From the NCBI GenBank assembly GCA_003240695.1, contig QFNC01000003.1:68330-132329 (forward strand): a stretch of DNA of 64,000 bases, read 5' to 3'. This DNA comes from Pseudoxanthomonas suwonensis (GTDB lineage Bacteria > Pseudomonadota > Gammaproteobacteria > Xanthomonadales > Xanthomonadaceae). Positions 41,581 to 50,465 of this stretch are shown here, in pieces; the first letter of the stretch is position 1, and every line of letters starts with the position of its first letter. The position numbers were made by a program, and so were the translations under genes. The notes below the pieces were generated by a model that was not told where the DNA came from, made no database searches, and saw nothing but the letters and a program-made list of their open reading frames with translations.

Positions 41581-43386
41581 ATGGCCAACGACATCGAAGT
41601 GACCGTACCCGACATCGGCGACCACGCCGGCGTGCCGGTGATCGAATTGCTGGTGCAACCCGGCGACACGGTGGCGAAGGACCAGGGCCTGGTGACGCTG
41701 GAATCGGACAAGGCGACGATGGAGGTGCCGTCGTCGCATGCCGGCGTGGTCAAGACGCTGAAGGTCAAGCTGGGCGACACGGTGTCCAGCGGCGACGCGA
41801 TCGCGGTGCTGGAAACCGCTGAGGCCCGTGCACCTGCAACGGCACCAGCCGCGCCATCGCCGCGGACCGCTGCTGCGGCAGCGCCGAAGGCACCGGCAGA
41901 TGCTGCTCCTGCTCCTGCTCCTGCAACTTCGCAACAAGCCCAAGTTGCGGCTGCACCCGCAACCCACGCCCACGACTGCGACGTGGTGGTGATCGGTGCC
42001 GGTCCCGGCGGCTACACCGCCGCATTCCGGGCTGCCGATCTGGGGCTGAAGACGGTGCTGGTGGAGCGGCATGCGTCATTGGGCGGCGTTTGCCTCAACG
42101 TCGGCTGCATTCCGTCGAAGGCGCTGCTGCATGCCGCAGACGTGATCGAACAGGCCGCGCACGCCACCGATTTCGGCATCACCTTCGGCAAGCCTGGTAT
42201 CGACATCGACAAGCTGCGTGACTACAAGGACAGTGTGGTCGGCAAGCTTACCGGCGGCCTGGCCGGCATGGCGAAACAGCGCAAGGTGCAGGTGATCACC
42301 GGCAATGCGCAGTTCGCCTCGCCCAACACCTTGGCCATCGCCGATGCGCACGGCAGGACGCAAACGCTGTCCTTCGCGCACGCGATCATCGCCGCCGGTT
42401 CGCAGGCGGTGAAGCTGCCCGGCTTCCCGTGGGACGACGCGCGCATCATGGATTCGACCGATGCGCTGAATCTGGCCGACGTGCCGAAGACATTGCTGGT
42501 GGTCGGCGGCGGCATCATCGGGCTGGAAATGGCCACCGTGTATCGCGGCCTGGGCAGCGAGGTGACCGTGGTGGAACTGGCGAAACAGCTGATTCCCGGT
42601 GCGGATGCCGATCTGGTGAAGCCGCTGGCGGATCGCCTGAAAAAGGCGGGCGTGAAGCTGCACCTGGGCACCAGGGTGGTGGAGGCGAAAGCGGCGAAAA
42701 AGGGCATCGATGTTGCATTCGAAGGCGAGAGTGTTCCCGAAACGAAGCAGTTCGATCGCGTGCTGGTGGCGGTCGGCCGCAGCCCGAATGGCGCGACGAT
42801 TTCCGCCGACAAGGCCGGCGTAACGGTCGGCGAACGCGGCTTCATCGACGTGGATGCGCAGATGCGCAGCAACGTGCCGCACATCTTCGCGATCGGGGAT
42901 GTCATCGGCCAGCCGATGCTGGCGCACAAGGCCACGCACGAAGGCAAGCTGGCGGCGGAGGTCATCGCCGGCGAAAAGAAGGAGTGGGTCGCGCGGGTCA
43001 TTCCGAGCGTGGCCTACACCGATCCGGAAATCGCCTGGGTCGGCGTGACTGAAACCGAAGCGAAGGCGAAGGGCCTGAAGGTCGGCATCGGCAAGTTCCC
43101 ATGGGCGGCCAGCGGGCGCGCCATCGGTCTGGGCCGCACCGAAGGCTTCACCAAGCTGATCTTCGACCAGGCCAGCGATCGCGTGATCGGCGGCGGCATC
43201 GTCGGAGTGCATGCCGGCGAATTGATCGGCGAGATCGCACTGGCCATCGAGATGGGTTGCGAGGCCGGTGACATCGGCCACACCATCCATCCGCATCCAA
43301 CACTCGGCGAGTCCATCGGCATGGCAGCGGAAGTGCACGAAGGCACCATCACCGATCTGTACATTCCGAAGCGCAAGCCCGGGTGA
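41581..43386 (+). CDS. lpdA: dihydrolipoamide dehydrogenase with N-terminal lipoyl domain (E3)
   Basis: A 601-residue flavoprotein reoxidising dihydrolipoamide with NAD. The N-terminal lipoyl domain (lipoyl Lys in LESDKATMEVPSS) and a ~40-residue Ala/Pro-rich linker precede the oxidoreductase. FAD motif: VVIGAGPGGYTAAFRAADLG. Redox disulfide: GVCLNVGCIPSKALL. NAD motif: LLVVGGGIIGLEMATVYRG. Active-site His-Glu: HTIHPHPTLGESIG. The lipoyl domain fused to E3 is characteristic of some beta/gammaproteobacterial pyruvate dehydrogenases. It ends the four-gene cluster begun by aceF. Confidence 0.96.
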   Translation: MANDIEVTVPDIGDHAGVPVIELLVQPGDTVAKDQGLVTLESDKATMEVPSSHAGVVKTLKVKLGDTVSSGDAIAVLETAEARAPATAPAAPSPRTAAAAAPKAPADAAPAPAPATSQQAQVAAAPATHAHDCDVVVIGAGPGGYTAAFRAADLGLKTVLVERHASLGGVCLNVGCIPSKALLHAADVIEQAAHATDFGITFGKPGIDIDKLRDYKDSVVGKLTGGLAGMAKQRKVQVITGNAQFASPNTLAIADAHGRTQTLSFAHAIIAAGSQAVKLPGFPWDDARIMDSTDALNLADVPKTLLVVGGGIIGLEMATVYRGLGSEVTVVELAKQLIPGADADLVKPLADRLKKAGVKLHLGTRVVEAKAAKKGIDVAFEGESVPETKQFDRVLVAVGRSPNGATISADKAGVTVGERGFIDVDAQMRSNVPHIFAIGDVIGQPMLAHKATHEGKLAAEVIAGEKKEWVARVIPSVAYTDPEIAWVGVTETEAKAKGLKVGIGKFPWAASGRAIGLGRTEGFTKLIFDQASDRVIGGGIVGVHAGELIGEIALAIEMGCEAGDIGHTIHPHPTLGESIGMAAEVHEGTITDLYIPKRKPG

Positions 43387-43423
43387 TGTGCGGTCCCCGG
43401 ATCGATCAGCCGACCGAAGGAAT

Positions 43424-43560
43424 GTCTGAACAAGTCCATCCTGGGCTTGTCAGCCTCCGCCCCGATCCGGCGCCAGTCCGCACTGGGCTCACAGGAATCA
43501 ATCACGGTCATGATTGATTCGTGCTCGACCCTCCATCGTTTCGGAGATCCTCTGCGTGAT
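43424..43560 (+). repeat. direct repeat copy A flanking the amidase gene
   Basis: This ~135-nt intergenic segment shares its layout and much sequence with 45740-45890 in the same orientation: gtctgaacaagtcc, then gggctcac, the hairpin and gttcgacc-like text. The hairpin GAATCAATCA-cggtca-TGATTGATTC is a perfect 10-bp stem. Copy B has the same stem with one compensatory A-T to G-C change. The rest of 43387-43786 has no gene I can support. Confidence 0.7.
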
Positions 43561-43786
43561 TCACGGACACCGGACACGGCGCCGCTGTTGTTGCAATGCA
43601 GCATGAATAGGAACCGCAGTCACTGACCAACTGCGCAGGGAGTCCGCAGAATCTGTGCGGCCAGTGCAGGATCGCGGCATTGAATGGGTCTTTGCGCACA
43701 TTCCGCGTGATTGCCCGGTGCACATCGCGCATGTCCGAGGTATTCCTTGCTCCGCAGGGGAATTCATTTTCGGGAGTGCATCCAAG

Positions 43787-45733
43787 ATGCGTATTCGTTA
43801 CCGGCAGGCGGCCTTGATGGCTGCATGCACGCTGGCATTCGGTTCTGCCATGTCCGCACAATCGCGCGCGCCATCGGCGTCCCTGGGCGAGGCGACCGAC
43901 CTTCCTTCGGCACAAGTGGCCTTCGACCGCTCGGTTCGAGCGCAGGAAGCACGGCTGCAGAACGAACGGCAGCATTATCCAACCCTGTTCCGTGCCGCCT
44001 ACCAGCGCTATCCGGCCATTCCGGCCGGAACGCTGGAGGCGATCGCCTATGCGCAGACGCGCTGGCATCACGTGCAACCCACTGCCGAGGAAGTCAACCA
44101 GGACCATGCCCACATGCCGCAGGGCTGGGGCGTGATGGGCCTGTACGATGGAAAGGGTTTCGCCGAGCAAGTGAATGAGGGTGCCGCGCTGATCGGCAAG
44201 TCGCCGCAGCAGGTGAAGACCGATCCGTGGAGCAACATCCTTGCCGCTGCAGCCCTGCTTGACCGCGAATTGCGCGCGGACAAGGCCATTTCGGCGGCAT
44301 CGGCCGCGCGCGATCCTGCGGCAGCTGCGCAGGCCCTGCAACGCTATGCCGGATTTGGCGACACGCAATCGCAGATCGGCGCGTACGCACGTGCCAGCTT
44401 CGCCTTCGACGTGCTGCTGACGCTGGACCGCGGCGTCAACGACAACGGCATCCAGGTGCAGGAACGTCCGGTTGCGTGGGAACAGGCCTTCAATGCGCCG
44501 ATGCTGGTGAAGTTGAATGCACCCATGCTGCGCCTGGACGTGGAGCGCGACAGCATCGAAGTGGACGGCTACCGTGTCGATCCGGTCAGTGGCCAGCTGC
44601 AGTCCAGCAGCGCCGCGCAGGCGCGATCGGCCGGCTCGGTCGATGCGCAGGCCGCATCCACGGACGTGTCGATCCAGAGCGCCGATTACGGCCCGGCCAT
44701 CTGGGCGCCGTCGCCCAACTATTCCTCGCGCGGCGGTTCTGCCGTGCGCGAAGTGGTGGTGCACACCTGCCAGGGCGGCTATTCCGGCTGCGTGTCGTGG
44801 CTGCGCGACACCCGTGCCGGTGCCAGCGCCCATTACGTGGTACGCAGCTCCGATGGCCAGATCAGCCAGCTGGTGCGCGAATCGAACAAGGCGTGGCATG
44901 CCCGGTCGCACAACCCGTACTCGATCGGGATCGAGCACGAAGGCTATGTCAGCAACCCGTCGTGGTACACCAATGCCATGTACAACGCCTCCAGCGGCAT
45001 CGTGCGCAACGCTTGCGCCCGGTATGGCGGGGTCACGTGTTCCACCGCATACAAGGGCGCGGCCACCTCGTACGCTGGTCCGAAGATCGGTGACCATGTC
45101 GACATCAAGGGTCACCAGCACTTGACCGACAACACCCACACCGATCCTGGCAAGTACTGGAACTGGACCAAGTATTACAGCCTGCTGAATCCGAACAATG
45201 GCGGCGGTACCACGATCCTGGACAGCTTCGAATCCAGCGTGGGCCACTTCAACACCAGTCCGGCCTATTCGGGCAGCACCACCGGCATCTCGACCAGTTC
45301 AACGGCTGCCCGCAACTGCAGCCTGCGCAAGAACGGCTCGTGTTCGTTGCAGGTGCGGCTGGTGGATGGGGCAGGCAGTGCCGCCTGGAACGTGCGCCTG
45401 CTCTCCGGCACCGGCAACCCCGGCAGCAACGCGTCGCTGGCACGCAGTGGCCGGGTGGGCTTCTGGGTGTACGCGGCCGGTTCGGGTGTCAGGGTGGGCG
45501 TGGGCATCGATGACAGCGATGGCACCGAGCGCTCGGTGTCGCGCGCCCTGCCGGCCAACGCCTGGACCTACGTGGAATGGTCGCTGTCCGATGCCGCGCA
45601 GTGGAATGCGTGGGCTGGCGGCAACGGCAGCATCACCGCCAGTTCGGTCAAGCTGGATGCGATCTGGCTGTACCACGCCAACACCAGCTACACGGTCAAT
45701 ACCTACATCGACGACGTGCAGCTGCGCAAGTGA
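43787..45733 (+). CDS. secreted N-acetylmuramoyl-L-alanine amidase with lytic-transglycosylase-like N-terminal domain
   Basis: A 648-residue exported protein (signal ALMAACTLAFGSAMSAQ). Residues ~60-220 resemble a transglycosylase-like fold (PAGTLEAIAYAQTRWHH; GWGVMGLYDGKGFAEQVNEG) in which GVMGL stands where active enzymes have GLMQ, so activity is uncertain. Residues ~300-470 are an amidase_2 domain: zinc ligands His in VVVHTCQGGYSG and His/Asp near HQHLTDNTHTDPG. The C-terminal ~170 residues form a beta-rich, carbohydrate-binding-like module. It probably cuts peptidoglycan outside the cell, for lysis of competitors or wall turnover. GGGAG lies 11 nt before the ATG. It is flanked on both sides by copies of a direct repeat. 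Confidence 0.85.
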   Translation: MRIRYRQAALMAACTLAFGSAMSAQSRAPSASLGEATDLPSAQVAFDRSVRAQEARLQNERQHYPTLFRAAYQRYPAIPAGTLEAIAYAQTRWHHVQPTAEEVNQDHAHMPQGWGVMGLYDGKGFAEQVNEGAALIGKSPQQVKTDPWSNILAAAALLDRELRADKAISAASAARDPAAAAQALQRYAGFGDTQSQIGAYARASFAFDVLLTLDRGVNDNGIQVQERPVAWEQAFNAPMLVKLNAPMLRLDVERDSIEVDGYRVDPVSGQLQSSSAAQARSAGSVDAQAASTDVSIQSADYGPAIWAPSPNYSSRGGSAVREVVVHTCQGGYSGCVSWLRDTRAGASAHYVVRSSDGQISQLVRESNKAWHARSHNPYSIGIEHEGYVSNPSWYTNAMYNASSGIVRNACARYGGVTCSTAYKGAATSYAGPKIGDHVDIKGHQHLTDNTHTDPGKYWNWTKYYSLLNPNNGGGTTILDSFESSVGHFNTSPAYSGSTTGISTSSTAARNCSLRKNGSCSLQVRLVDGAGSAAWNVRLLSGTGNPGSNASLARSGRVGFWVYAAGSGVRVGVGIDDSDGTERSVSRALPANAWTYVEWSLSDAAQWNAWAGGNGSITASSVKLDAIWLYHANTSYTVNTYIDDVQLRK

Positions 45734-45739
45734 GGATGC

Positions 45740-45890
45740 TCTGAGCAAGTCCAGCCTGGACTTGCCAGCCCTCGCCCAGTCCCGCACATGTCCGGACCGG
45801 GCTCACACGAATCGATCATGCAAGTGATCGATTCGTGTTCGACCATCCATGGTTCCGGGGATCCTCCGAATTCTTCGGAGGATCCCCGAT
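45740..45890 (+). repeat. direct repeat copy B flanking the amidase gene
   Basis: The partner of the repeat at 43424-43560, same orientation. The hairpin is GAATCGATCA-tgcaag-TGATCGATTC (45809-45834). It continues into a second, longer perfect hairpin at 45857-45887. The segment up to the atp promoter (45891-45990) has no gene. Confidence 0.7.
45857..45887 (+). terminator. 14-bp perfect hairpin, probable terminator
   Basis: GGGGATCCTCCGAA-ttc-TTCGGAGGATCCCC, lying about 125 nt after the amidase stop within repeat copy B. It lacks a T-run, so termination there is a guess; the corresponding part of copy A is degenerate. Confidence 0.45.
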
Positions 45891-45993
45891 GCACGAACAC
45901 CGTGCACGCGCCCGATCCGGGGATCTCCCCGGCCGGGCGTTTTCATGCGCGATGGGAATTCGCGCAGCTGGTGGCGTGGTCGGCAACGGGTGC

Positions 45994-46023
45994 TTGCCGC
46001 CGGAATTTCACGCCTGCTATACT
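45994..46023 (+). promoter_or_regulatory. promoter of the ATP synthase operon
   Basis: TTGCCG, an 18-nt spacer and an extended -10 TGCTATACT lie about 50 nt upstream of atpI. This is the only good promoter in front of the operon. Confidence 0.6.
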
Positions 46024-46073
46024 TTCAAGGCTAACCCGTCCGGTTTCGTTCGGGTGGCCGCTGCAGGACTGAC

Positions 46074-46466
46074 ATGTTCGATCCCGTCGCCCGATCCAAG
46101 CGAATGGTCAAGCAGGTCGTTCTCCGGCAGGCGTTGGCGGTGATCGCCGTCGCCGCATTGTCCGCACTTCTGGCGCCTTCCGGGGCGCGCTTTGCCGCTG
46201 GCGTCTGCGCTGGCGGTTTTGCTGTCGTGCTGGGGAATGTGGTGGCATCGCGGATCGCCCTGCCTGCGGGCATGTTGTCGGCCGGTGCTGTTGCCGTGCG
46301 CTGGTTTCTTGCGCTGGCTGTGCGCTGGCTGGTATTCGGCGGCGTGCTGCTGGGGGCCATTCTGGCCTGGAAATTGCCGCCACTGGCGCTGCTGTCGGGC
46401 GTGGTGGTGGCGCTGTCGGCCTACCTTGTGATCGTGTCAATGCAAACAGTCAGGAATCCCACGTGA
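46074..46466 (+). CDS. atpI: ATP synthase subunit I (assembly factor AtpI)
   Basis: A 130-residue membrane protein with about four hydrophobic helices (QALAVIAVAALSALLAP; AVAVRWFLALAVRWLVFGGV). AtpI helps assemble the c-ring and is first in the atp operon. Its TGA overlaps the GTG start of atpB. Confidence 0.85.
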   Translation: MFDPVARSKRMVKQVVLRQALAVIAVAALSALLAPSGARFAAGVCAGGFAVVLGNVVASRIALPAGMLSAGAVAVRWFLALAVRWLVFGGVLLGAILAWKLPPLALLSGVVVALSAYLVIVSMQTVRNPT

Positions 46467-47266
46467 GCGCGTCCCCCGGCGGCAATCTGACCCCGACCGA
46501 GTACATCCAGCATCACCTGCACAATCTCACTGCGCATGTGGGCGAAGGCAGCTTCATGACGCTGCACGTCGATACGGTGATCACTGCCGTGCTGATGGGC
46601 CTGTTCATGACGTTCCTGTTCTGGCTGGCCGCGCGCAAGGCCACCGCCGGCGTGCCCGGCAAGTGGCAGGCATTCGTGGAAATCTGCCTGGAGTTCGTGC
46701 ACAACCAGGTCAAGGACACCTACCACGGCAAGAGCAAGCTGGTCACGCCGATCGCGATTACCCTGTTCTTCTGGATCCTGTTGATGAACCTCATCAAGAT
46801 GATCCCCGCCGACTTCATCGCCAAGCCGCTGGAACTGCTGGGCGTGGACTACTGGAAACCGGTACCCACCGCCGACGTGAATGCTACGCTGGGCATGTCC
46901 TTCAGCGTGTTCTTCCTGATGCTGTTCTTCGCCCTGCGCGGCAAGGGCATCGGCGGACTGACCAAGGAATTCCTGTTCGCGCCGTTCGGCAAGTGGATGG
47001 TGCCGTTCAACCTGATCCTGAACATCGTCGAGTGGCTGAGCAAGCCGATTTCGCTGGCGATGCGACTGTTCGGCAACATGTTCGGCGGGGAAATCGTGTT
47101 CCTGCTGATCTGGGTGCTGGGCGGTGCGGGCATCGCCGGCCTGCTCGGCGGCGCCGTGTTCGGTTTCGGCTGGATGATCTTCCACCTGCTGGTCATCCCG
47201 CTGCAGGCGTTCATTTTCACCATGCTCACGATCGTGTATCTGAGCCTGGCCGAAGAGCACCACTGA
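46463..47266 (+). CDS. atpB: F0 ATP synthase subunit a
   Basis: A 267-residue membrane subunit forming the proton half-channels. The key Arg helix is SLAMRLFGNMFGGEIVF, and the C-terminal helix LVIPLQAFIFTMLTIVYL is typical. The GTG start overlaps the atpI stop by 3 nt. It partners the c-ring encoded next. Confidence 0.96.
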   Translation: MSASPGGNLTPTEYIQHHLHNLTAHVGEGSFMTLHVDTVITAVLMGLFMTFLFWLAARKATAGVPGKWQAFVEICLEFVHNQVKDTYHGKSKLVTPIAITLFFWILLMNLIKMIPADFIAKPLELLGVDYWKPVPTADVNATLGMSFSVFFLMLFFALRGKGIGGLTKEFLFAPFGKWMVPFNLILNIVEWLSKPISLAMRLFGNMFGGEIVFLLIWVLGGAGIAGLLGGAVFGFGWMIFHLLVIPLQAFIFTMLTIVYLSLAEEHH

Positions 47267-47337
47267 CTTTTCTCTGATCCACCTCGCTTCATTCCTGTTC
47301 CTTTTCCCACACCCTCCCGAACCTTTTGGAGATCACA

Positions 47338-47622
47338 ATGGAAGCTCTTGCCAACCTCGCCCAAGTCCAGTCCTTCACCGCGCTGGCGGTGGGCATCATG
47401 ATCGGTCTGGCCGCACTCGGCGCCGGTCTGGGCCTGGCCATCATGGCCGGCAAGTTCCTCGAATCCTCGGCCCGTCAGCCCGAATTGATCCCGGTGCTGC
47501 AGGTGCGCATGTTCATCACCGCCGGCCTGATCGACGCCGCGTTCATCATCTCGGTGGCCGTTGGCCTGCTGTTCGCGTTCGCCAACCCGTTCATCGGCGA
47601 ATTCGTCTCGCGCCTGGGTTGA
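47338..47622 (+). CDS. atpE: F0 ATP synthase subunit c
   Basis: A 94-residue hairpin proteolipid forming the rotor ring. Helix 1 carries ALGAGLGLAIMAGKF; the polar loop is ARQPE; helix 2 holds the proton-carrying Asp in GLIDAAFIISVAVG. No Na+-binding signature is seen, so it is a proton ring. The start ATG at 47338 follows GGAG by 7 nt; an upstream TTG is less likely. Confidence 0.96.
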   Translation: MEALANLAQVQSFTALAVGIMIGLAALGAGLGLAIMAGKFLESSARQPELIPVLQVRMFITAGLIDAAFIISVAVGLLFAFANPFIGEFVSRLG

Positions 47623-47720
47623 TGCGTGCCGCAGTCGGCAGCCGTTCGCGGCTGTCCGGCCTGCCATCCCGCATCGCCTGCTGTTGACGGAATGTCCGCA
47701 GTTCCAGCCGAGAAACCGAC

Positions 47721-48191
47721 ATGAACATCAATCTCACCCTCATCGCCCAGGCGCTCGCGTTTGCCGCGCTGATCTGGCTGATCGCGACCTTCATCTGGCC
47801 GCCGCTGCTCAATGCCATTGAGGAGCGCCAGAAGAAGATCGCCGAAGGCTTGGCCGCCGCCGACAACAGCCAGAAGGCGCTGGCGCAGGCGGAAGAAAAG
47901 GCCAACGATGAACTTAAAGCCGCGCGTGCCAAGGCCAACGAAATCATCGAGCAGGCGCATCAGCGTGCCAACCAGATCGTTGAAGCCGCGAAGAACGAGG
48001 CGATCGAGGAAGGCGTGCGGCAGAAGGCGCTGGCCCAAGCCGAGATCGAGGCGTCTGCCAACCGTGCCCGCGAGGACCTGCGCAGGCAGGTGTCCGCGCT
48101 GGCGGTGACCGGTGCGGAAAAGCTGCTGCGCCGCGAAATCGATGCCAACGCCCACAAGGCGCTGCTGGACGAACTGGCTGCCGAGATCTGA
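47721..48191 (+). CDS. atpF: F0 ATP synthase subunit b
   Basis: A 156-residue stator subunit. An N-terminal membrane helix (LIAQALAFAALIWLIATFIW) is followed by a long charged coiled coil (EERQKKIAEGLAAADNSQKA) that links F0 to F1. Its usual length and place in the operon make the assignment secure. It lies 98 nt after atpE. Confidence 0.95.
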   Translation: MNINLTLIAQALAFAALIWLIATFIWPPLLNAIEERQKKIAEGLAAADNSQKALAQAEEKANDELKAARAKANEIIEQAHQRANQIVEAAKNEAIEEGVRQKALAQAEIEASANRAREDLRRQVSALAVTGAEKLLRREIDANAHKALLDELAAEI

Positions 48192-48194
48192 CCG

Positions 48195-48722
48195 ATGAGC
48201 GACGCACTGACCCTGGCCCGTCCCTATGCCCGCGCCGCATATGCACTGGCGCGCGATGCCGGACAGGCTGATGCGTGGTCGCGCGCGCTGGCCGTGGCAG
48301 CGGCACTGGCCTCCGAATCGGCCATCGCACAGGCATTGAGTGATCCGCGCACCGCGCGCAGTGATGCGGCGGCACTGCTCAGCGATGGTGCATCCGTCGA
48401 GCATTGGCAGGGCTTTCTGGAACTGCTGGCCGACAACCGGCGCCTGCCGCTGTTGCCGGACATCGCCGCGCTGTTCGAGCAGTTGCGCGCCGACGGCGAA
48501 CACGTGGTGCGCGCCACGGTGACCTCGGCCAACGCACTGTCCGATGGCGAGCTGGAGTCCATCACCGCTGCGCTGCGCCGACGCTTCGGCCGCGAGGTGC
48601 GGGTACGCACCGCGGTGGATCCGGCGCTGATCGGCGGCGCGGTGATCGATGCCGGCGATCTGGTCATTGACGGCTCGCTGAAAGGCAAGCTGGAGCGGCT
48701 GCAGACCGCGCTGACGCACTGA
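48195..48722 (+). CDS. atpH: F1 ATP synthase subunit delta
   Basis: A 175-residue stator protein that joins subunit b to the top of the alpha/beta ring. TLARPYARAAYALARDAG opens the helical domain, and the C-terminal VRTAVDPALIGGAVIDAGDL, then VIDGSLKGKLERLQ, is family-typical. It begins 3 nt after atpF. Confidence 0.95.
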   Translation: MSDALTLARPYARAAYALARDAGQADAWSRALAVAAALASESAIAQALSDPRTARSDAAALLSDGASVEHWQGFLELLADNRRLPLLPDIAALFEQLRADGEHVVRATVTSANALSDGELESITAALRRRFGREVRVRTAVDPALIGGAVIDAGDLVIDGSLKGKLERLQTALTH

Positions 48723-48799
48723 ATTCGCAATCGTCGGACGGGGTCGCCCTGTCCACACGTGTGACGGACTGCGAGTCCGTCGAACCAAGGAAACAACCC

Positions 48800-50365
48800 A
48801 TGGCAACGTCCACGCTCAATCCTTCCGAAATCAGCGAACTGATCAAGAGCCGCATCGAGAAAGTCAAGTTGTCGGCCGAGGCCCGCAACGAAGGCACCGT
48901 GATCAGCGTGTCCGACGGCATCGTGCGCATCTTCGGCCTGGCCGACGCGATGCAGGGCGAAATGGTCGAACTGCCGCCGGCTCCCGGCGGGAACGCCACC
49001 TATGCGCTGGCACTGAACCTGGAGCGCGATTCGGTCGGCGCGGTGATCCTGGGCGACTGGGAACACCTGCGCGAAGGCGACGTGGCCAAGACCACCGGCC
49101 GCATCCTGGAAGTGCCGACCGGCCCCGAGCTGCTGGGCCGCGTGGTGAACGCGCTGGGCGAGCCGATCGACGGCAAGGGTCCGATCGAGGCGAAGACCAG
49201 TGCGCCGGTGGAAGCCATCGCCCCGGGCGTGGTGTGGCGCAAATCGGTGAGCCAGCCCCTGCAGACCGGTTACAAGTCCATCGACAGCATGATCCCGATC
49301 GGCCGCGGCCAGCGCGAACTGATCATCGGCGACCGCCAGACCGGCAAGACCGCGATCGCGGTGGATACCATCATCAACCAGAAGTCATCCGGCGTGAAGT
49401 GCATCTACGTCGCGATCGGGCAGAAGAACTCCACCATCGCCAACATCGTGCGCAAGCTGGAAGAAAACGGTGCGATGGCCTACACCACGGTGGTGGCGGC
49501 CTCGGCGTCGGAATCGGCGGCGATGCAGTACATCGCGGCGTATTCCGGCTGCACCATGGGCGAATACTTCCGCGACCGCGGCGAGGATGCGCTGATCATC
49601 TACGACGACCTGTCCAAGCAGGCCGTGGCCTACCGCCAGATCTCGCTGCTGCTGAAGCGCCCGCCGGGCCGCGAAGCGTATCCGGGCGACGTGTTCTACC
49701 TGCACAGCCGCCTGCTGGAACGCGCCGCCCGCGTCAACGAGGATTATGTCGAGAAATTCACCAACGGCGCGGTGACCGGCAAGACCGGTTCGCTGACCGC
49801 GCTGCCGATCATCGAGACCCAAGCCGGCGACGTGTCCGCATTCGTGCCGACCAACGTGATCTCGATCACCGACGGCCAGATCTTCCTGGAAACCGACCTG
49901 TTCAACGCCGGCATCCGCCCGGCCGTGAATGCCGGCATCTCGGTGTCGCGAGTGGGTGGCGCGGCGCAGACCAAGATCATGAAGAAGCTGTCCGGCGGCA
50001 TCCGTATCGCGCTGGCGCAGTACCGCGAACTGGCGGCCTTTGCGCAGTTCGCTTCCGATCTGGACGATGCCACCCGCAAGCAGCTGGAGCGCGGCCAGCG
50101 CGTAACGGAGCTGATGAAGCAGAAGCAGTATCTGCCGATGTCGGTGGCCCGTCAGGCGCTGTCGATCTATGCCGCCGACAAGGGCTACATGGACGATGTG
50201 CCGGTGGCGAAGATCGGCGCGTTCGAGGAGGCGCTGCATGCGCACTTCGACAACACCGCCGGCGAGCTGATCGGCAGGATCGACCAGACCGGCGACTGGA
50301 ACGACGACATCGAAGCCGCCTTCAAGCAGGGCATCGAGGATTTCCGCAAGACCGGCAGTTGGTAA
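48800..50365 (+). CDS. atpA: F1 ATP synthase subunit alpha
   Basis: A 521-residue non-catalytic nucleotide-binding subunit. The P-loop is GDRQTGKTA; AYSGCTMGEYFRDRGEDALI and the regulatory-nucleotide site residues are conserved. An in-frame upstream ATG (48761) would add 13 unrelated residues, so 48800 is used. All normal length features are present. Confidence 0.97.
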   Translation: MATSTLNPSEISELIKSRIEKVKLSAEARNEGTVISVSDGIVRIFGLADAMQGEMVELPPAPGGNATYALALNLERDSVGAVILGDWEHLREGDVAKTTGRILEVPTGPELLGRVVNALGEPIDGKGPIEAKTSAPVEAIAPGVVWRKSVSQPLQTGYKSIDSMIPIGRGQRELIIGDRQTGKTAIAVDTIINQKSSGVKCIYVAIGQKNSTIANIVRKLEENGAMAYTTVVAASASESAAMQYIAAYSGCTMGEYFRDRGEDALIIYDDLSKQAVAYRQISLLLKRPPGREAYPGDVFYLHSRLLERAARVNEDYVEKFTNGAVTGKTGSLTALPIIETQAGDVSAFVPTNVISITDGQIFLETDLFNAGIRPAVNAGISVSRVGGAAQTKIMKKLSGGIRIALAQYRELAAFAQFASDLDDATRKQLERGQRVTELMKQKQYLPMSVARQALSIYAADKGYMDDVPVAKIGAFEEALHAHFDNTAGELIGRIDQTGDWNDDIEAAFKQGIEDFRKTGSW

Positions 50366-50465
50366 AACCCCCGGCAGGCATGCGCCTGCCGAAGCACATT
50401 CCCGAAAACGGTGACGGTGGGGCGTCACGACGGCGAGCCAGGGCTCGCCCCAGGCGAGAAACGAG

